Below, piece by piece: positions 25,464 through 34,644 of a stretch of DNA of 64,000 nt. The first letter of the stretch is position 1. Each line of letters opens with the position of its first letter. The DNA comes from Methylobacterium sp. CB376. GTDB taxonomy: Bacteria; Pseudomonadota; Alphaproteobacteria; Rhizobiales; Beijerinckiaceae. Where the stretch lies: positions 3,242,001-3,306,000 of the forward strand of contig NZ_CP121648.1 in the NCBI RefSeq assembly GCF_029714205.1, written 5' to 3'. The position numbers and the translations under genes were made by a program. Below the pieces are notes generated by a model that was not told the origin of the DNA, ran no database searches, and worked only from the letters and a program-made list of their open reading frames with translations.

Positions 25464-26636
25464 ATGACCGTCGCCAAGCTGAAGTCGCCCGGCCACTATG
25501 GGGATGGCGGTGGCTTGTGGCTGCAGGTCGGCGACAAGGGAGCCAAAAGCTGGATCTTCCGCTTCACGCTCCGCGGCAAGTCACGCGCGATGGGGCTCGG
25601 CTCGGCCAACACGTTCTCGCTCGCTGAGGCCCGCGAGAAGGCGCTCGCCTGCCGCAAGCTCTGCGCTGAGGGCATCGACCCGATCGAGGCCCGCAAGACG
25701 CAGCGCCAGGACGCTGCACTGGAGGCCGCCCAGGCGATGACCTTCCGCGAGTGCGCGGTGGCCTACATCGACGCGCACCGCGCCGGGTGGCGCAACGCGA
25801 AGCACGCCGCGCAGTGGACCACGACGCTGGAGACCTACGCCTACCCTCACTTCGGCGACCGGCCCGTGGCGGCCGTCGATACCGACCTCGTGGTGCGCGC
25901 GATCGGACCGATATGGGCCAGGAAGCCCGAAACGGCGAGCCGGGTGCGCGGCCGCATCGAGTCGATCCTCGACTGGGGCACGACCCGCGGGTTCCGGCGC
26001 AGCGAGAACCCCGCGCGCTGGCGAGGGCACCTGGAGAACCTGCTGCCGAAGCGCTCCCGGGTGCAGAAGGTGAAGCACCACGCCGCCCTCCCCTTCGCGG
26101 AGGTGCCGTCCTTCCTCAAGGCGCTGGAGTTCCAGCCCGGCGTCGCCTCGCACGCGCTCGCGTTCACGATCCTCACCGCGGCCCGCACCGGCGAGACGCT
26201 GGGCGCCACGTGGTCGGAGTTCGACCTTGATGCGCGCATCTGGAACGTGCCCGCCTCCCGCATGAAGGCCGGCGTCGAACACCGGATTCCGCTCACCGAG
26301 TCAGCTCTCATGGTCCTGCGGCGCATGGCGGAGATCCGGGAAGGTGACTTCGTGTTCCCGGGCGGCCGGCGGGAACGCCCGCTCTCCAACATGAGCATGC
26401 TGGTGCTGCTGCGTCGCATGCAGCGCGGCGATCTCACCGTGCACGGCTTCCGATCTTCGTTCAGGGATTGGGCCGCGGAGCACACCGACTTCCCGCGCGA
26501 GGTCGTCGAGGCCGCGCTCGCGCACGCCATCGAGTCGAAGGTCGAGAGGGCCTACCGGCGCAGCGACCTGTTCGCGAAGCGGCGCGAGCTCATGGAGGCG
26601 TGGGCGAATTATTGTGCGGTTTTCTGTCATGAGTGA
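25464..26636 (+). CDS. tyrosine recombinase, P4-type island integrase
   Basis: The enzyme integrates and excises the island at selC. ATG 25464 gives 390 residues; GTG 25410 would add 18 (GSHGSSASSAETRKLTA), which fits the usual N-terminus better, so the start is uncertain. The N-terminal arm-binding domain (GDGGGLWLQVGDKGAKSWIF) is of the DUF4102 type. Catalytic residues visible are Arg in ILTAARTGETLGA, His/Arg in VHGFRSSFRDWAAE, His in ALAHAIESKVE, and the nucleophile Tyr in RAYRRSDL. The gene starts 115-170 bp from selC and points away from it, the usual arrangement. It looks intact. Confidence 0.93.
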   Translation: MTVAKLKSPGHYGDGGGLWLQVGDKGAKSWIFRFTLRGKSRAMGLGSANTFSLAEAREKALACRKLCAEGIDPIEARKTQRQDAALEAAQAMTFRECAVAYIDAHRAGWRNAKHAAQWTTTLETYAYPHFGDRPVAAVDTDLVVRAIGPIWARKPETASRVRGRIESILDWGTTRGFRRSENPARWRGHLENLLPKRSRVQKVKHHAALPFAEVPSFLKALEFQPGVASHALAFTILTAARTGETLGATWSEFDLDARIWNVPASRMKAGVEHRIPLTESALMVLRRMAEIREGDFVFPGGRRERPLSNMSMLVLLRRMQRGDLTVHGFRSSFRDWAAEHTDFPREVVEAALAHAIESKVERAYRRSDLFAKRRELMEAWANYCAVFCHE

Positions 26637-27070
26637 TCAGCACGAAGATAATGCCCATAGTAATTCAACCGTTGAGCCCGCCACTGGCAATTTTTTATGA
26701 AGTTTATAAAGTGTATACCAACGGATCCATCGAATTTGTTATGAAAATTGCTGCCGAGGCTATAGCGTCCGGCGAATTATGACAGGTCGACCTGCATGGA
26801 GTGGAAAACGGCATCGCTCGATTGGGGGGCAATACTGCTGATTTATTTTCATTGCTTGAAAAATTTATCAACAAGAACAATCCAACATTCTTCGATGAAG
26901 CTGCTGTTGAGGCAATTTGGTCGCTGCTGGAAGGAATTTTTCTCGTTGCGTTTCACACGAGCACGTCCGACAGAGCCAGACGCTCTGTTCAGCGGCGCAC
27001 TACCGAAAAAGCACGAGCAGCGCGTGCCGAAAAAAGAAAACAAAGGGACGACCTTCTAGATGAGCATCTA

Positions 27071-27930
27071 GAGCGTGTTATGAACTTTCTACTATGCGTC
27101 CGAGCTTTCTGAGCATGTCACAGACGAAGGCGACCATGTACATTCCAGCCAGTGTGCTCGCATAACGCTCGTAGTCCTTGACCAGCCGGCGGCAGCGCAC
27201 CGCCCAGGCGAGCGAGCGCTCCACCACCCAACGCCGCGGCAGCAACACGAAGCCGCGCTTGGCCTCCGGGGCCTTGACCACCTCCAACGCGATCCCGTTC
27301 GCCTGCGCTGCGGTCGCTGCCTTCTCACCTGTGTAGCCCTGGTCGACGAATGCCTTCTCCACGCCCCCGTCCGTCTCCGCCTGGACCACGCAGGTCAGCG
27401 TGCCGACCTGACTGCGATCATCGACATCCGCCGGCGTGACGTGCAGCGCCACCCCGTGACCGGGCGTGTCGACCGCCAGATGCACCTTCGACCCGCGCAT
27501 GCGCTTGGCCCCGTCGTAGCCGGCCCGCTCGCCGCTCTCGGGCGAGGAGCGCTGGGTCCGGCTGTCCAGGATCACCGCCGAGGGCTCCGGCTCACGCCCG
27601 GCCGCCTGCCGCAGCACAGCACGCAGGTCGCCGGCCACATCGGCGAAGCACTCGGCGGCCAACCAGCGCTGGGTCTGCTGGTAGACCGCTGCCCACGGCG
27701 GCAGGTCGTGGGGCATGAACCGCCACGGCGCGCCGGTCTTGACGATGTAGCGCAAGCCGTTGAACACCTCGCGCAGATCGTGGTCACGCTGGCCCGAGTC
27801 CTCGCGCAGCAGCGCCAGGTAGGGCGCCACCAGCGCCCACTCCTCATCGGACACGTCGGACGGGTAGGCGGCGCGATCGGTGCTCATGCCCTTCAACGCC
27901 TACGCTACATCGTAGGTTCATAACACGCTC
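27071..27930 (-). mobile_element. IS5-family insertion sequence (IS427-like), complete
   Basis: The 860-bp element has perfect 15-bp inverted ends (GAGCGTGTTATGAAC at the left, GTTCATAACACGCTC at the right) and is flanked by TA on both sides (27069-27070 and 27931-27932), the target duplication typical of the IS427 group. It interrupts the AT-rich island gene. One transposase gene fills it. Confidence 0.9.
27078..27896 (-). CDS. IS5-family transposase
   Basis: The 272-residue DDE transposase is in one uninterrupted frame. The N-terminal domain shows YPSDVSDEEWALVAPYLALL and the family motif EVFNGLRYIVKTGAPWRFMP. Catalytic residues are seen in VILDSRTQRS (D), FVDQGYTG (D) and RRWVVERSLAWAVRCRRL (E with the R/K tail). 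Start ATG 27896 (MKGMSTDRAAYPSD) has a second ATG three codons later that may be used. The element should be able to move. Confidence 0.92.
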   Translation of the reverse strand: MKGMSTDRAAYPSDVSDEEWALVAPYLALLREDSGQRDHDLREVFNGLRYIVKTGAPWRFMPHDLPPWAAVYQQTQRWLAAECFADVAGDLRAVLRQAAGREPEPSAVILDSRTQRSSPESGERAGYDGAKRMRGSKVHLAVDTPGHGVALHVTPADVDDRSQVGTLTCVVQAETDGGVEKAFVDQGYTGEKAATAAQANGIALEVVKAPEAKRGFVLLPRRWVVERSLAWAVRCRRLVKDYERYASTLAGMYMVAFVCDMLRKLGRIVESS

Positions 27931-28018
27931 TAGGCCCACGACAGGGCCGTTGCCGCCAAATCTGAACCAATCCGCGTACGAAGCACTCGGGAAGGTTCAG
28001 GCAAATAGGCCGGCAGCT

Positions 28019-28933
28019 TCAACTCTTGACCGCGCCGGCCGTCAGTCCCCCGACCATGTACCGTCTGAACACATAATAAACCGCCGCCGGCGGCAGGGCG
28101 TAGATCAGCCCCGTCGTCATGAGCAGTTCCCAAGGCGAGTCATCGGCTGCTAGAAAGCTTCCGAGCGCGACAGGCAGGGTCACATCTGTGTCGCGGGACA
28201 GCAGCAGGAAGGCAAACAGGTACTCGTTCCAGGCGAGCAGGAGCGCGTAGACACCGATCGCGACGAGCGACGGTGTCATCAGGGGCAGATAGACGAAACG
28301 GAAGAGCTGGGGCGGTGAGGCCCCGTCCATCACGGCTGCCTCGTCCAGCTCCAGCGGCAGCTTGTCGGAGGCCTGCTTCAGCACCCAGATGGCGTAGGGA
28401 CTCGCGATTGTCACCATCGCGAGGATGAGCGCCCACTTGCTATTGAGCAGCCCATAGGCGCCCATCGTCTTGTACATCGGCACCGCGAGAAATGCCGCTG
28501 GGATGAAGTAGGTGAAGAGCGCAAGATTCATCACGGTCCGGCCGCCCCTCACCCGCAACCGGCTGATCGAGAAAGCGGCCGATGTTGCGATGAAGAGCGT
28601 CAGGACTCCGGTTGAGAAGGCGATGAACACCGAATTCCAGAGCTGTTGCCAGAAATGCGACAGAAAGTAATGCTGCTGTCCGAAGACGATCCCGAAGTTT
28701 CTGAGGGTCGGGTGTTCCGGAAAGAGCGCCCCCGAGAGCGCGTCCTGCTTCGGCGACATCGCGAATAGAACGAGGTGATAGATCGGTATCAGGGTCCAGA
28801 GCAGGACCGGGATGCCGACGAGGAGCAGCTTCGCCTCGGTTCCAGCGGCTCTCAGCCAGCTGGAATTGCGGTGGGACAGACCTGTGGGCGAGCGCCTCGT
28901 GTCGCGCGGCGGGCCTGCGATTCCGGTGCTCAT
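28019..28933 (-). CDS. carbohydrate ABC transporter permease (MalG/CUT1 type)
   Basis: This 304-residue inner-membrane permease has six predicted membrane segments, starting with LLLVGIPVLLWTLIPIYHLV, and the EAA loop near residue 205 (LPLELDEAAVMDGASPPQLF) that docks an ATPase. It pairs with the MalF-type permease upstream, whose stop it overlaps by 4 bp, to import a sugar or polyol. No ATP-binding subunit gene follows; instead the IS5 element starts about 90 bp downstream. The ATPase may be supplied from elsewhere or have been lost. Confidence 0.9.
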   Translation of the reverse strand: MSTGIAGPPRDTRRSPTGLSHRNSSWLRAAGTEAKLLLVGIPVLLWTLIPIYHLVLFAMSPKQDALSGALFPEHPTLRNFGIVFGQQHYFLSHFWQQLWNSVFIAFSTGVLTLFIATSAAFSISRLRVRGGRTVMNLALFTYFIPAAFLAVPMYKTMGAYGLLNSKWALILAMVTIASPYAIWVLKQASDKLPLELDEAAVMDGASPPQLFRFVYLPLMTPSLVAIGVYALLLAWNEYLFAFLLLSRDTDVTLPVALGSFLAADDSPWELLMTTGLIYALPPAAVYYVFRRYMVGGLTAGAVKS

Positions 28934-29811
28934 TTCGAGAGCCTCCGCATCAGGACGTAGACGAGGGGCAGAACGAAGGGCATCGCGCAGACGACCGCCG
29001 CCATCGAGTGGTCGATCTGGTCAAGCCTCAGGTAACGAATACCGAGCGTCGCGAGCACATGCGTCAGGTCTGCGGGCCCGCCACCGGTGAGCAGGTAGAT
29101 GCTGTTGAAATCACCGAGTGTCCAGATCATCGAGAGGATCGTGCACGTCACGTAGAGCGCCCGCATGGATGGCCACGTGACGTGCAGGAATTTCTGCCAG
29201 CTCGTCGCGCCATCGACGGAGGCCGCTTCGTAGAGGTCGGACGAAATGGCGAGGCGTCCGGCGAGGAGGATCAGCGTCCAGAACGGCAGCGATTTCCAGA
29301 TATGCACCGCGATGGCGAGCGTCAGCCCGAGTCCAGGATCGTTGAGCCAGTTCGGACCGTCCTCTCCGGTGAAGCGGAAGATGGTCTGGTTCACGATCCC
29401 CCATTCGGGGTTCAGCATGAACCGGATGGATAGGATGGTCGGAATCGACGGCACCGCCCAGGGCAGGATGAAGAGCACTGAGAGCCAGCGGATCCAGAGC
29501 CGCTCGTGAGTGAAGAATCCTGACAAGAAGAGTGCTATGGCCATCTTCACGTTGATCCCGACGATCAGGAAGATCAGGGTGTTGACGACAGCGCGCGCGA
29601 AAATCGGATCGGCCGCGAGATGGGCGTAGCTCGCCGGGCTGCGCGCGAGCCAGAGCCCGTAGCCGATCGGGTAGATGACGAAGAGCAGGAACACGAGAAG
29701 GTAGGGCGCGATCAGGATCGCGCCCCAAGCCTGCCAAGCACCGAGGCGGACTGGCCTGGGCGCGGTTGCCGGCGCGGCATCATCGGCCGTTATCGCGCGC
29801 GCTCCCGACAT
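28930..29811 (-). CDS. carbohydrate ABC transporter permease (MalF/CUT1 type)
   Basis: ATG 29811 (MSGARAITADD) gives 293 residues with an N-terminal membrane segment (WGAILIAPYLLVFLLFVIYP), five more segments, and the EAA loop (SSDLYEAASVDGATSWQKFL). It forms the other half of the transmembrane channel with the MalG-type protein. An upstream start at 29853 is open but less likely. The gene lies about 150 bp after the binding-protein gene on the same strand. Confidence 0.9.
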   Translation of the reverse strand: MSGARAITADDAAPATAPRPVRLGAWQAWGAILIAPYLLVFLLFVIYPIGYGLWLARSPASYAHLAADPIFARAVVNTLIFLIVGINVKMAIALFLSGFFTHERLWIRWLSVLFILPWAVPSIPTILSIRFMLNPEWGIVNQTIFRFTGEDGPNWLNDPGLGLTLAIAVHIWKSLPFWTLILLAGRLAISSDLYEAASVDGATSWQKFLHVTWPSMRALYVTCTILSMIWTLGDFNSIYLLTGGGPADLTHVLATLGIRYLRLDQIDHSMAAVVCAMPFVLPLVYVLMRRLSK

Positions 29812-29956
29812 CCTCGGTCTCCCTGTTGAGTCACTGCCGCGGGTGGGCGGCACCGGCTGAGCAGAACCGCATCGGACTACTCCGCTCAGCCCCTTGTTCC
29901 CGCATCATGTCGGCCGCCAAACCGATCACCGCCCCGGCGGACAATGCTCGGCCCCG

Positions 29957-31333
29957 TTACGGCGCAGCGACCTGCCTGATGCGGGCGAGCATCTCGTCGG
30001 CGGCCTTCTCGACCGGGACCTTCTCGCTCACGACCCGGTTCATCGCCTTGGCGAAGACATTCTCGTTGTTGATCAGCGTGAATTTGTAGTTTTTAACATA
30101 ATCGAACGGCTCCGTACCCGACTTAAACTGATTGTAGACGGCCTTGCGATGCTTGTCGGCCTGCCAGAAGGTGCTTTCAATCGAGGCGTTCGTCACGGGG
30201 AACCAGCGGCCGAGCGCACCCTCGACGTAAGGGCGGAGGTTGTCTTCCTCCATGATGAACTTCACGAACTCCTTGGCGGCCGCCTTGTTCTTGGCACCGG
30301 CGAAGACGACGCCGTGTTTGACGTCCGCGCGGTAGGTCATCGGTTTACCGTCGGGCCTGTTCGGGAACGGCGCGGTGATGATCGTCTCCTCGTAGGCCTT
30401 CTTGGCGGCCGCGCGCTGCTCGTCAGTCGCGCTCGGATTGAGGCTGTCCTCATACCATTTCGCCGCGATGGAGATCGTGAAGTTGTGCGTCATCACCGTC
30501 GTTCGGTTGTGGAAGGCCACGTTGTTGTCGGGGTCTTTCCAGGTCGTCGCGGATGGAGGGACACATCCCTTAACATAGGGATCGGTATAGTCCTTGAGGG
30601 CTTTGATCAGACCGTCACGTGCCTTCGGATCATCGACGAGGAGCTTGCCGTCGCTGTCGACGAGCCTAACGTCATAGGCGTCCATGAAGGCGTAGAAGGA
30701 CTGGAAACTGTCAGTCGACTCCACACCCATCGGCGCGCCGATCCCGTAGGTGCGGGAACCTGAAGCCTTGCGGTAAGCGGGCTGAACCTTATCACACCAG
30801 AAGGACCAGTACTCGGCCCAGCTCGTCGGAATATCGCTCTGCTTGAAACCGGCCTTCTCGATCATGTCTCCCCAGATTTCAGTATGAAGTGTCTGCCGCT
30901 TCAGAGGAAAACCGAAGTAAGCCTTCCTGTGGATCTGGTCGTTGTAGAGTAGCACGTGCTCGACCGTCTGCGGCGCGAAGCGCGGCATCATCGGCTGCAA
31001 GATGTCAGTGAGATCCTCCAGCTTACCCTCGAAGGCCCACTTGCCAGCAGCTTGATTGTTGTATGTATCGGAATAGCCGACATCCGGCGGCGAACCGGAG
31101 TCGAGCGCCGCGACCGTCTTCGGGATCATGTCCTGAATCGCGTACTGCGACAGCTCGACCTTAATTCCGGTCTTTTGCTCGAACTTCTTGATGGTCGCCC
31201 AGAGGGAATCGTCTTCAGACCGATAGAAGCCTTTGCTGAACCAGACAGTGAGCGTCTTGTCCTGCGCGACGGCTGGCATCGCGGCCAGCACCCACGCGCC
31301 CAACGACAACGCTCCCGCGATGCCTCGCCTCAT
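29957..31333 (-). CDS. carbohydrate ABC transporter substrate-binding protein
   Basis: ATG 31333 follows a GGGAGGAGAG ribosome binding site and gives 458 residues with a Sec signal peptide (MRRGIAGALSLGAWVLAAMP, cut after AVA). The mature part is a family-1 extracellular solute-binding protein (LTVWFSKGFYRSEDDSLWAT, GSPPDVGYSDTYNNQAAGKW, FVKFIMEEDNLRPYVEG). Aromatic residues along the cleft suit a sugar ligand, not identified. It heads the transporter operon. Its promoter region is short, because the IS3 element begins 193 bp upstream, so any upstream regulator has been separated. Confidence 0.9.
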   Translation of the reverse strand: MRRGIAGALSLGAWVLAAMPAVAQDKTLTVWFSKGFYRSEDDSLWATIKKFEQKTGIKVELSQYAIQDMIPKTVAALDSGSPPDVGYSDTYNNQAAGKWAFEGKLEDLTDILQPMMPRFAPQTVEHVLLYNDQIHRKAYFGFPLKRQTLHTEIWGDMIEKAGFKQSDIPTSWAEYWSFWCDKVQPAYRKASGSRTYGIGAPMGVESTDSFQSFYAFMDAYDVRLVDSDGKLLVDDPKARDGLIKALKDYTDPYVKGCVPPSATTWKDPDNNVAFHNRTTVMTHNFTISIAAKWYEDSLNPSATDEQRAAAKKAYEETIITAPFPNRPDGKPMTYRADVKHGVVFAGAKNKAAAKEFVKFIMEEDNLRPYVEGALGRWFPVTNASIESTFWQADKHRKAVYNQFKSGTEPFDYVKNYKFTLINNENVFAKAMNRVVSEKVPVEKAADEMLARIRQVAAP

Positions 31334-31825
31334 CGGTTCTCTCCTCCCATCCGCCTCGTTCATCGGGCGGCTGCCCGAGATTTCAGCATGGGACGAAGTC
31401 CGAGGCAAACCGGAATAGTCGGCGGCAACAGCGTAGCGATGGCAGCGCCGCGCACTCTCACTGAATATTGTGACCTGCCATCGGGCGCGCGAGCAACGCC
31501 GCAAGAGCGAAGCGCGCTGCGCGCCTGATCCTCCCCTGATTTCGCGGACACGGGGAGTTTAGCTCGCGGTCCGTTCGGCTTGCTCGGGCGTGAGATAACC
31601 GAGTGCCGAGTGGATGCGCTGCCGATTGTAGTAGCCCTCGATGTAAGCGAACAGGTCGCGGCGCGCCTCATCCCGGGTCGCCCATCGTCGCTGATGGACG
31701 AGCTCGACCTTGAGGGTGTGGAAGAAGCTCTCCATCGGGGCATTACCGTAGCAGCAGGCCGTCCGGCTCATGGACGGCCTGGCCGCCATGCCGGCGAGCT
31801 GCCTCCGGTAGGCCTCGGCCGCGTA

Positions 31826-33282
31826 GTGGGTGGATTCAAGTGGTCGTCGCAACGGCTTGGCGGAGGGCGGTTGTGATGGCAGGTCGGCGGCGTTCGGATC
31901 GGGCACTTCGCGAGAAGCTGCGGTCACCGGGTCGTCCCGGGGTCGGTCTGCGCGAGACGCGGCGGGGGTTCTGGGCGTTCCTCGCGCAGGGTCTCTCCAG
32001 CGAGGTCGCAGCGATGAAGCTCGGGATCTCGCCACCGGTCGGCTCGCGGTGGTTCCGGACAGCAGGCGGAATGGCACCTTCCCACCTGTCACCATCATCC
32101 AAGTCGCCTTCTGCGCGCTACCTGTCGTTGGCTGAGCGGGAGGAGATCGCGATCCTACAAGCGCAAGGTCACGGGGTCCGGGACGTCGCTCGGCGTCTGG
32201 GACGGGCGGCGTCGACCATCTCGCGGGAATTGCGCCGCAATGCGGCGACCCGCAGTGGCGGCCTGGACTATCGCGCCACGACCGCGCAGTGGCACGCTGA
32301 ACGCGCGGCACGCCGGCCCAAGCCAGCAAAACTGGCGGGGAACGCAGCGCTGCGGACGTACGTGCAGGAGCGGCTCGCCGGAACTGTCGCGACACCGGGC
32401 GGGAGCGCTCTGCCTGGCCCTAGCGTTGCCTGGAAGGGACGGCGGCACGGGCGACGCCAGAGCCGGCGATGGGGTCGATCCTGGAGTCCGCAGCAGATCG
32501 CCGAGCGCCTACGGCTCGACTTTCCGGGCGATACACGATGCGCATCAGTCACGAGGCGATCTATCAGGCGCTCTACATCCAGGGCCGGGGCGCGCTGAAG
32601 CGTGAGCTGACCGCGTGTCTTCGCACAGGACGGGCTTTGCGTGTGCCGCGGGCCCGCAGCCTGGGCCGAGGCAGGTCGTTCGTCACCCCCGAGGTGCTCA
32701 TCAGCGAGCGTCCGCCCGAGGTGGAGGACCGCGCGGTGCCGGGGCACTGGGAAGGAGATCTGATCCTGGGTCTGAAGAGTTCGGCGATCGGGACCCTGGT
32801 CGAGCGCACGACGCGCTTTACGATGCTGCTGCATCTTCCGCCGATGGACGGCCATGGGGTGACACCGCGTGCGAAGAACGGCCCGGCGCTGGCGGGGCAC
32901 GGGGCCCAGGCGGTGCGCGAGGCGATCGCCGGCACGATCGCGCGCTTGCCCGAGCAGCTGCGGCGCTCGTTGACCTGGGACCAGGGTACCGAGATGGCCG
33001 AGCACGCGCGCTTGCGGATCGACGCGGGTCTGCAGGTCTACTTCTGCGATCCACGCTCACCCTGGCAGCGGGGGACGAACGAGAATACGAACGGGTTACT
33101 GCGACAGTACTTCCCGAAAGGAACGGATCTGAGCGCCCACAGCGCGAACGATCTTGCTGCTGTGGCCGCAGCCCTCAACAGCAGACCGCGCAAGACGCTG
33201 AACTGGAAGACGCCGGCAGAGGCGCTCGACGCTGTGCTGGCTGCCGTGCAAGATGGTGTTGCGACGACCGCTTGAACCCAAG
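31826..33282 (+). mobile_element. IS30-family insertion sequence, copy B
   Basis: This copy is nearly identical to 2517-3974 but in opposite orientation and one base shorter (1457 versus 1458 bp). Removing exactly these bases restores the IS3 orfB reading (HGSQ joined to YAAEAY), which fixes the ends. No target duplication is then left. Confidence 0.88.
31876..33275 (+). pseudogene. IS30-family transposase, frameshifted
   Basis: The frame from ATG 31876 matches the copy A transposase until about 32533. There one base is missing (gatacacgatg instead of gatacgacgatg), and the reading shifts to a short wrong tail ending at 32598. The rest, with all three catalytic residues, stays open in the other frame to 33275. 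The truncated product would have only the DNA-binding part and might act as a repressor, which is inference. Confidence 0.88.
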
Positions 33283-33872
33283 CTGGCTGCCGTGATCCGA
33301 GTGGCAGATAAGCCCGGCGGCCGGTCGCTGCCGCTGGGCGGCCATCATCAGCGCAGCCACGCTCAGCTCGGTGCGCATATGATCGCGCATCGACCAGCCG
33401 ACGATCTTGCGCGTGGCCAGATCGAGGACGGCAGCCAAGTAGAGCCAGCCCTCGCCGGTCGGCAGGTAGGTGATGTCGGCCAGCCAAACCGTGTTCGGCC
33501 GCGCGGCCGAGAAGTCCTGCCTCAGGAGGTTCCGGGCGATGGGGAGATCGTGACGGCTGTCGGTCGTGCAGGGCCGGAACCGACGCCCCGCCAGGGCACG
33601 GATGCCGTGCCGGCGCATGAGACGCTCCACCCGCCCGCGGCTGGCTGAACGGCCCTCGGCCCGCAGGGCGGCATGCACGCGTGGGGCACCATAGCGCCGG
33701 TGGTGGGCGGCATGGATGCGCCGGACATCGTCCAGGAGCTGGCGGTTGGAGGCCGAGCGGGCGCTCTCAGGCCGTGACCGCCACCCGTAAAAGCCGCTGG
33801 GGGAGACGTCGAGCACGCGGCACATGAGACGCACCGGCCAGGTCCGCGCATGCTGCTCGATGAAGGCGTAGG

Positions 33873-34199
33873 TCACGTGGGCATCTCCGCGAAGATGCCG
33901 ATGGCTTTTTTTAGGACGTCGCGCTCCATGCGCGTGCGGTCGAGCTCACGCCGCAGACGGGCAATCTCGGCGGCCTGATCGGACGGCGAGGCGATCGGGC
34001 TTGATGGCAAGGCCCCGGTCGATCCTGCCGGCCGCGGTCGGGGCGGTGCCCCGTTCAGCGTTGCACGCCACTGCCGCAACATCGAGGGCTGGATCCCGAG
34101 CTCGGCCGCGATCTGCATCTGCGGCCGGCCGCTGCTCTCCAGCAGGGCGACCGCTTCGCGTTTGAACTCGGGCGTGAACTCCCGTCTCGTCTTCGCCAT
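33873..34199 (-). CDS. IS3-family OrfA (transposase DNA-binding subunit)
   Basis: The 108-residue protein has an HTH near the N-terminus (FTPEFKREAVALLESSGRPQ, IAAELGIQPSMLRQW) and a C-terminal leucine-zipper-like helix (AAEIARLRRELDRTRMERDV). Near its end the codons for LKK form a run of seven A residues, where ribosomes can slip to orfB. The gene is intact, although its orfB partner is broken. Confidence 0.9.
   Translation of the reverse strand: MAKTRREFTPEFKREAVALLESSGRPQMQIAAELGIQPSMLRQWRATLNGAPPRPRPAGSTGALPSSPIASPSDQAAEIARLRRELDRTRMERDVLKKAIGIFAEMPT
33905..33912 (-). promoter_or_regulatory. programmed -1 frameshift site of the IS3 element
   Basis: On the minus strand the sequence reads CTAAAAAAAGCC, a canonical A AAA AAG-type slippery run. 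A -1 slip here moves from the orfA frame into the orfB frame (continuing to VTYAFIEQHA), which makes the OrfAB fusion transposase in this family. Confidence 0.75.
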
Positions 34200-34261
34200 C
34201 CGACACCTTCCCCGCTCCGCCAGAGCGTATCAGAGGTGTCCGTGAAACCGAGGGAGGATCA

Positions 34262-34644
34262 AACAGCCTCTCCGACCGCTTCAACGTCTCGAGCAGCCGC
34301 TCGTGGACCGGGCGGAGCAGGAAGGCTGCACGCCCGACCCAGTCGGCCAGGGTCGAGCGGTCCAGGTGAACGCCTTGGCGGGTCAGGATCCGCGCCTGCC
34401 GATAGAGCGGCAAGTGGTCGGCGTACTTGTAGACGAGGACCTGCACGATCACGTCCTCGCAGGCGCGGCAGGCGTAGCGCGGACGCCGGATCGCGATGAC
34501 TCGGACCTGGGCCGGCACGACGTCGAGACGCTCGGACACGTCCTCGCCGATCCGACGCAGGCGGCCTGCGCAGCAGGGACAGGCGGTGCTCTCGATGTCG
34601 ACTACGCGCTCGACGCGCGGCAGGTGGGCGGGCAGAGCGCCACA
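34262..34644 (-). pseudogene. IS66-family TnpC fragment
   Basis: Read on the minus strand, the fragment gives LPAHLPRVERVVDIESTACP, the zinc-finger-like CPCCAGRLRRIGEDVSERLD and VYKYADHLPLYRQARILTRQ with STLADWVGRAAFLLRPVHER, all typical of the middle of IS66 transposases. The N-terminal domain is missing (replaced by the repeat at 34645), and everything after KLFD-like LKRSERLFD is cut by the IS3 end. About 125 codons of roughly 500 remain, without the catalytic core. Confidence 0.88.

Larger units (their letters stand above)
26651..27970 (+). pseudogene. disrupted island gene: in-frame TGA plus IS5 insertion
   Basis: From ATG 26651 one frame runs 43 codons (MPIVIQPLSPPLAIFYEVYK ...) to TGA at 26780-26782. 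It then continues in the same frame (QVDLHGVENGIARLGGNTAD, LFSLLEKFINKNNPTFFDEA) to 27070, where an IS5 element is inserted. If the IS is removed, the frame ends about 12 codons past it, near 27970. The DNA is clearly AT-richer than its surroundings, a sign of foreign origin. A GTG at 26801 could restart translation for the later part. No family is recognised; the C-terminal part is charged and coiled (TTEKARAARAEKRKQRDDLL). The TGA could in principle be a Sec codon, given selB/selC nearby, but no Cys partner or clear SECIS is present. Confidence 0.5.
31559..33876 (-). pseudogene. IS3-family OrfB integrase, interrupted by IS30 copy B
   Basis: The first 198 codons (33876 to 33283) and the last 89 (31825 to 31559) join in frame once the IS30 copy is removed, giving a 286-residue OrfB. 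The DDE residues are split: first D in WLADITYLPT and second D in CHSDHGSQ before the insertion, E in NAPMESFFHTLK after it. No functional protein can be made. The GTG at 33876 lies in the -1 frame relative to orfA and would normally be reached by frameshifting. Confidence 0.9.
31526..34261 (-). mobile_element. IS3-family insertion sequence, split by an IS30 element
   Basis: The ends are inverted repeats: the left reads TGATCCTCCCCTGATTTCGC, and the reverse of the right reads TGATCCTCCCTCGGTTTCAC. Without the nested IS30 copy (31826-33282) the element would be about 1280 bp, normal for IS3. It carries orfA and orfB with a frameshift signal. The flanks (gcc and aac) do not form a target duplication. 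It abuts a truncated IS66 gene on the right, so it probably landed in that IS66. Confidence 0.88.

Noticed and set aside
26780..26782. TGA as a selenocysteine codon
   Set aside because: It was kept only as a question among the findings. There is no Cys or redox motif beside it, no convincing SECIS, and the gene is already broken by an IS.
32469..33275. Separate transposase gene starting inside IS30 copy B
   Set aside because: Comparison with copy A shows it is the second half of one gene after a single-base deletion.
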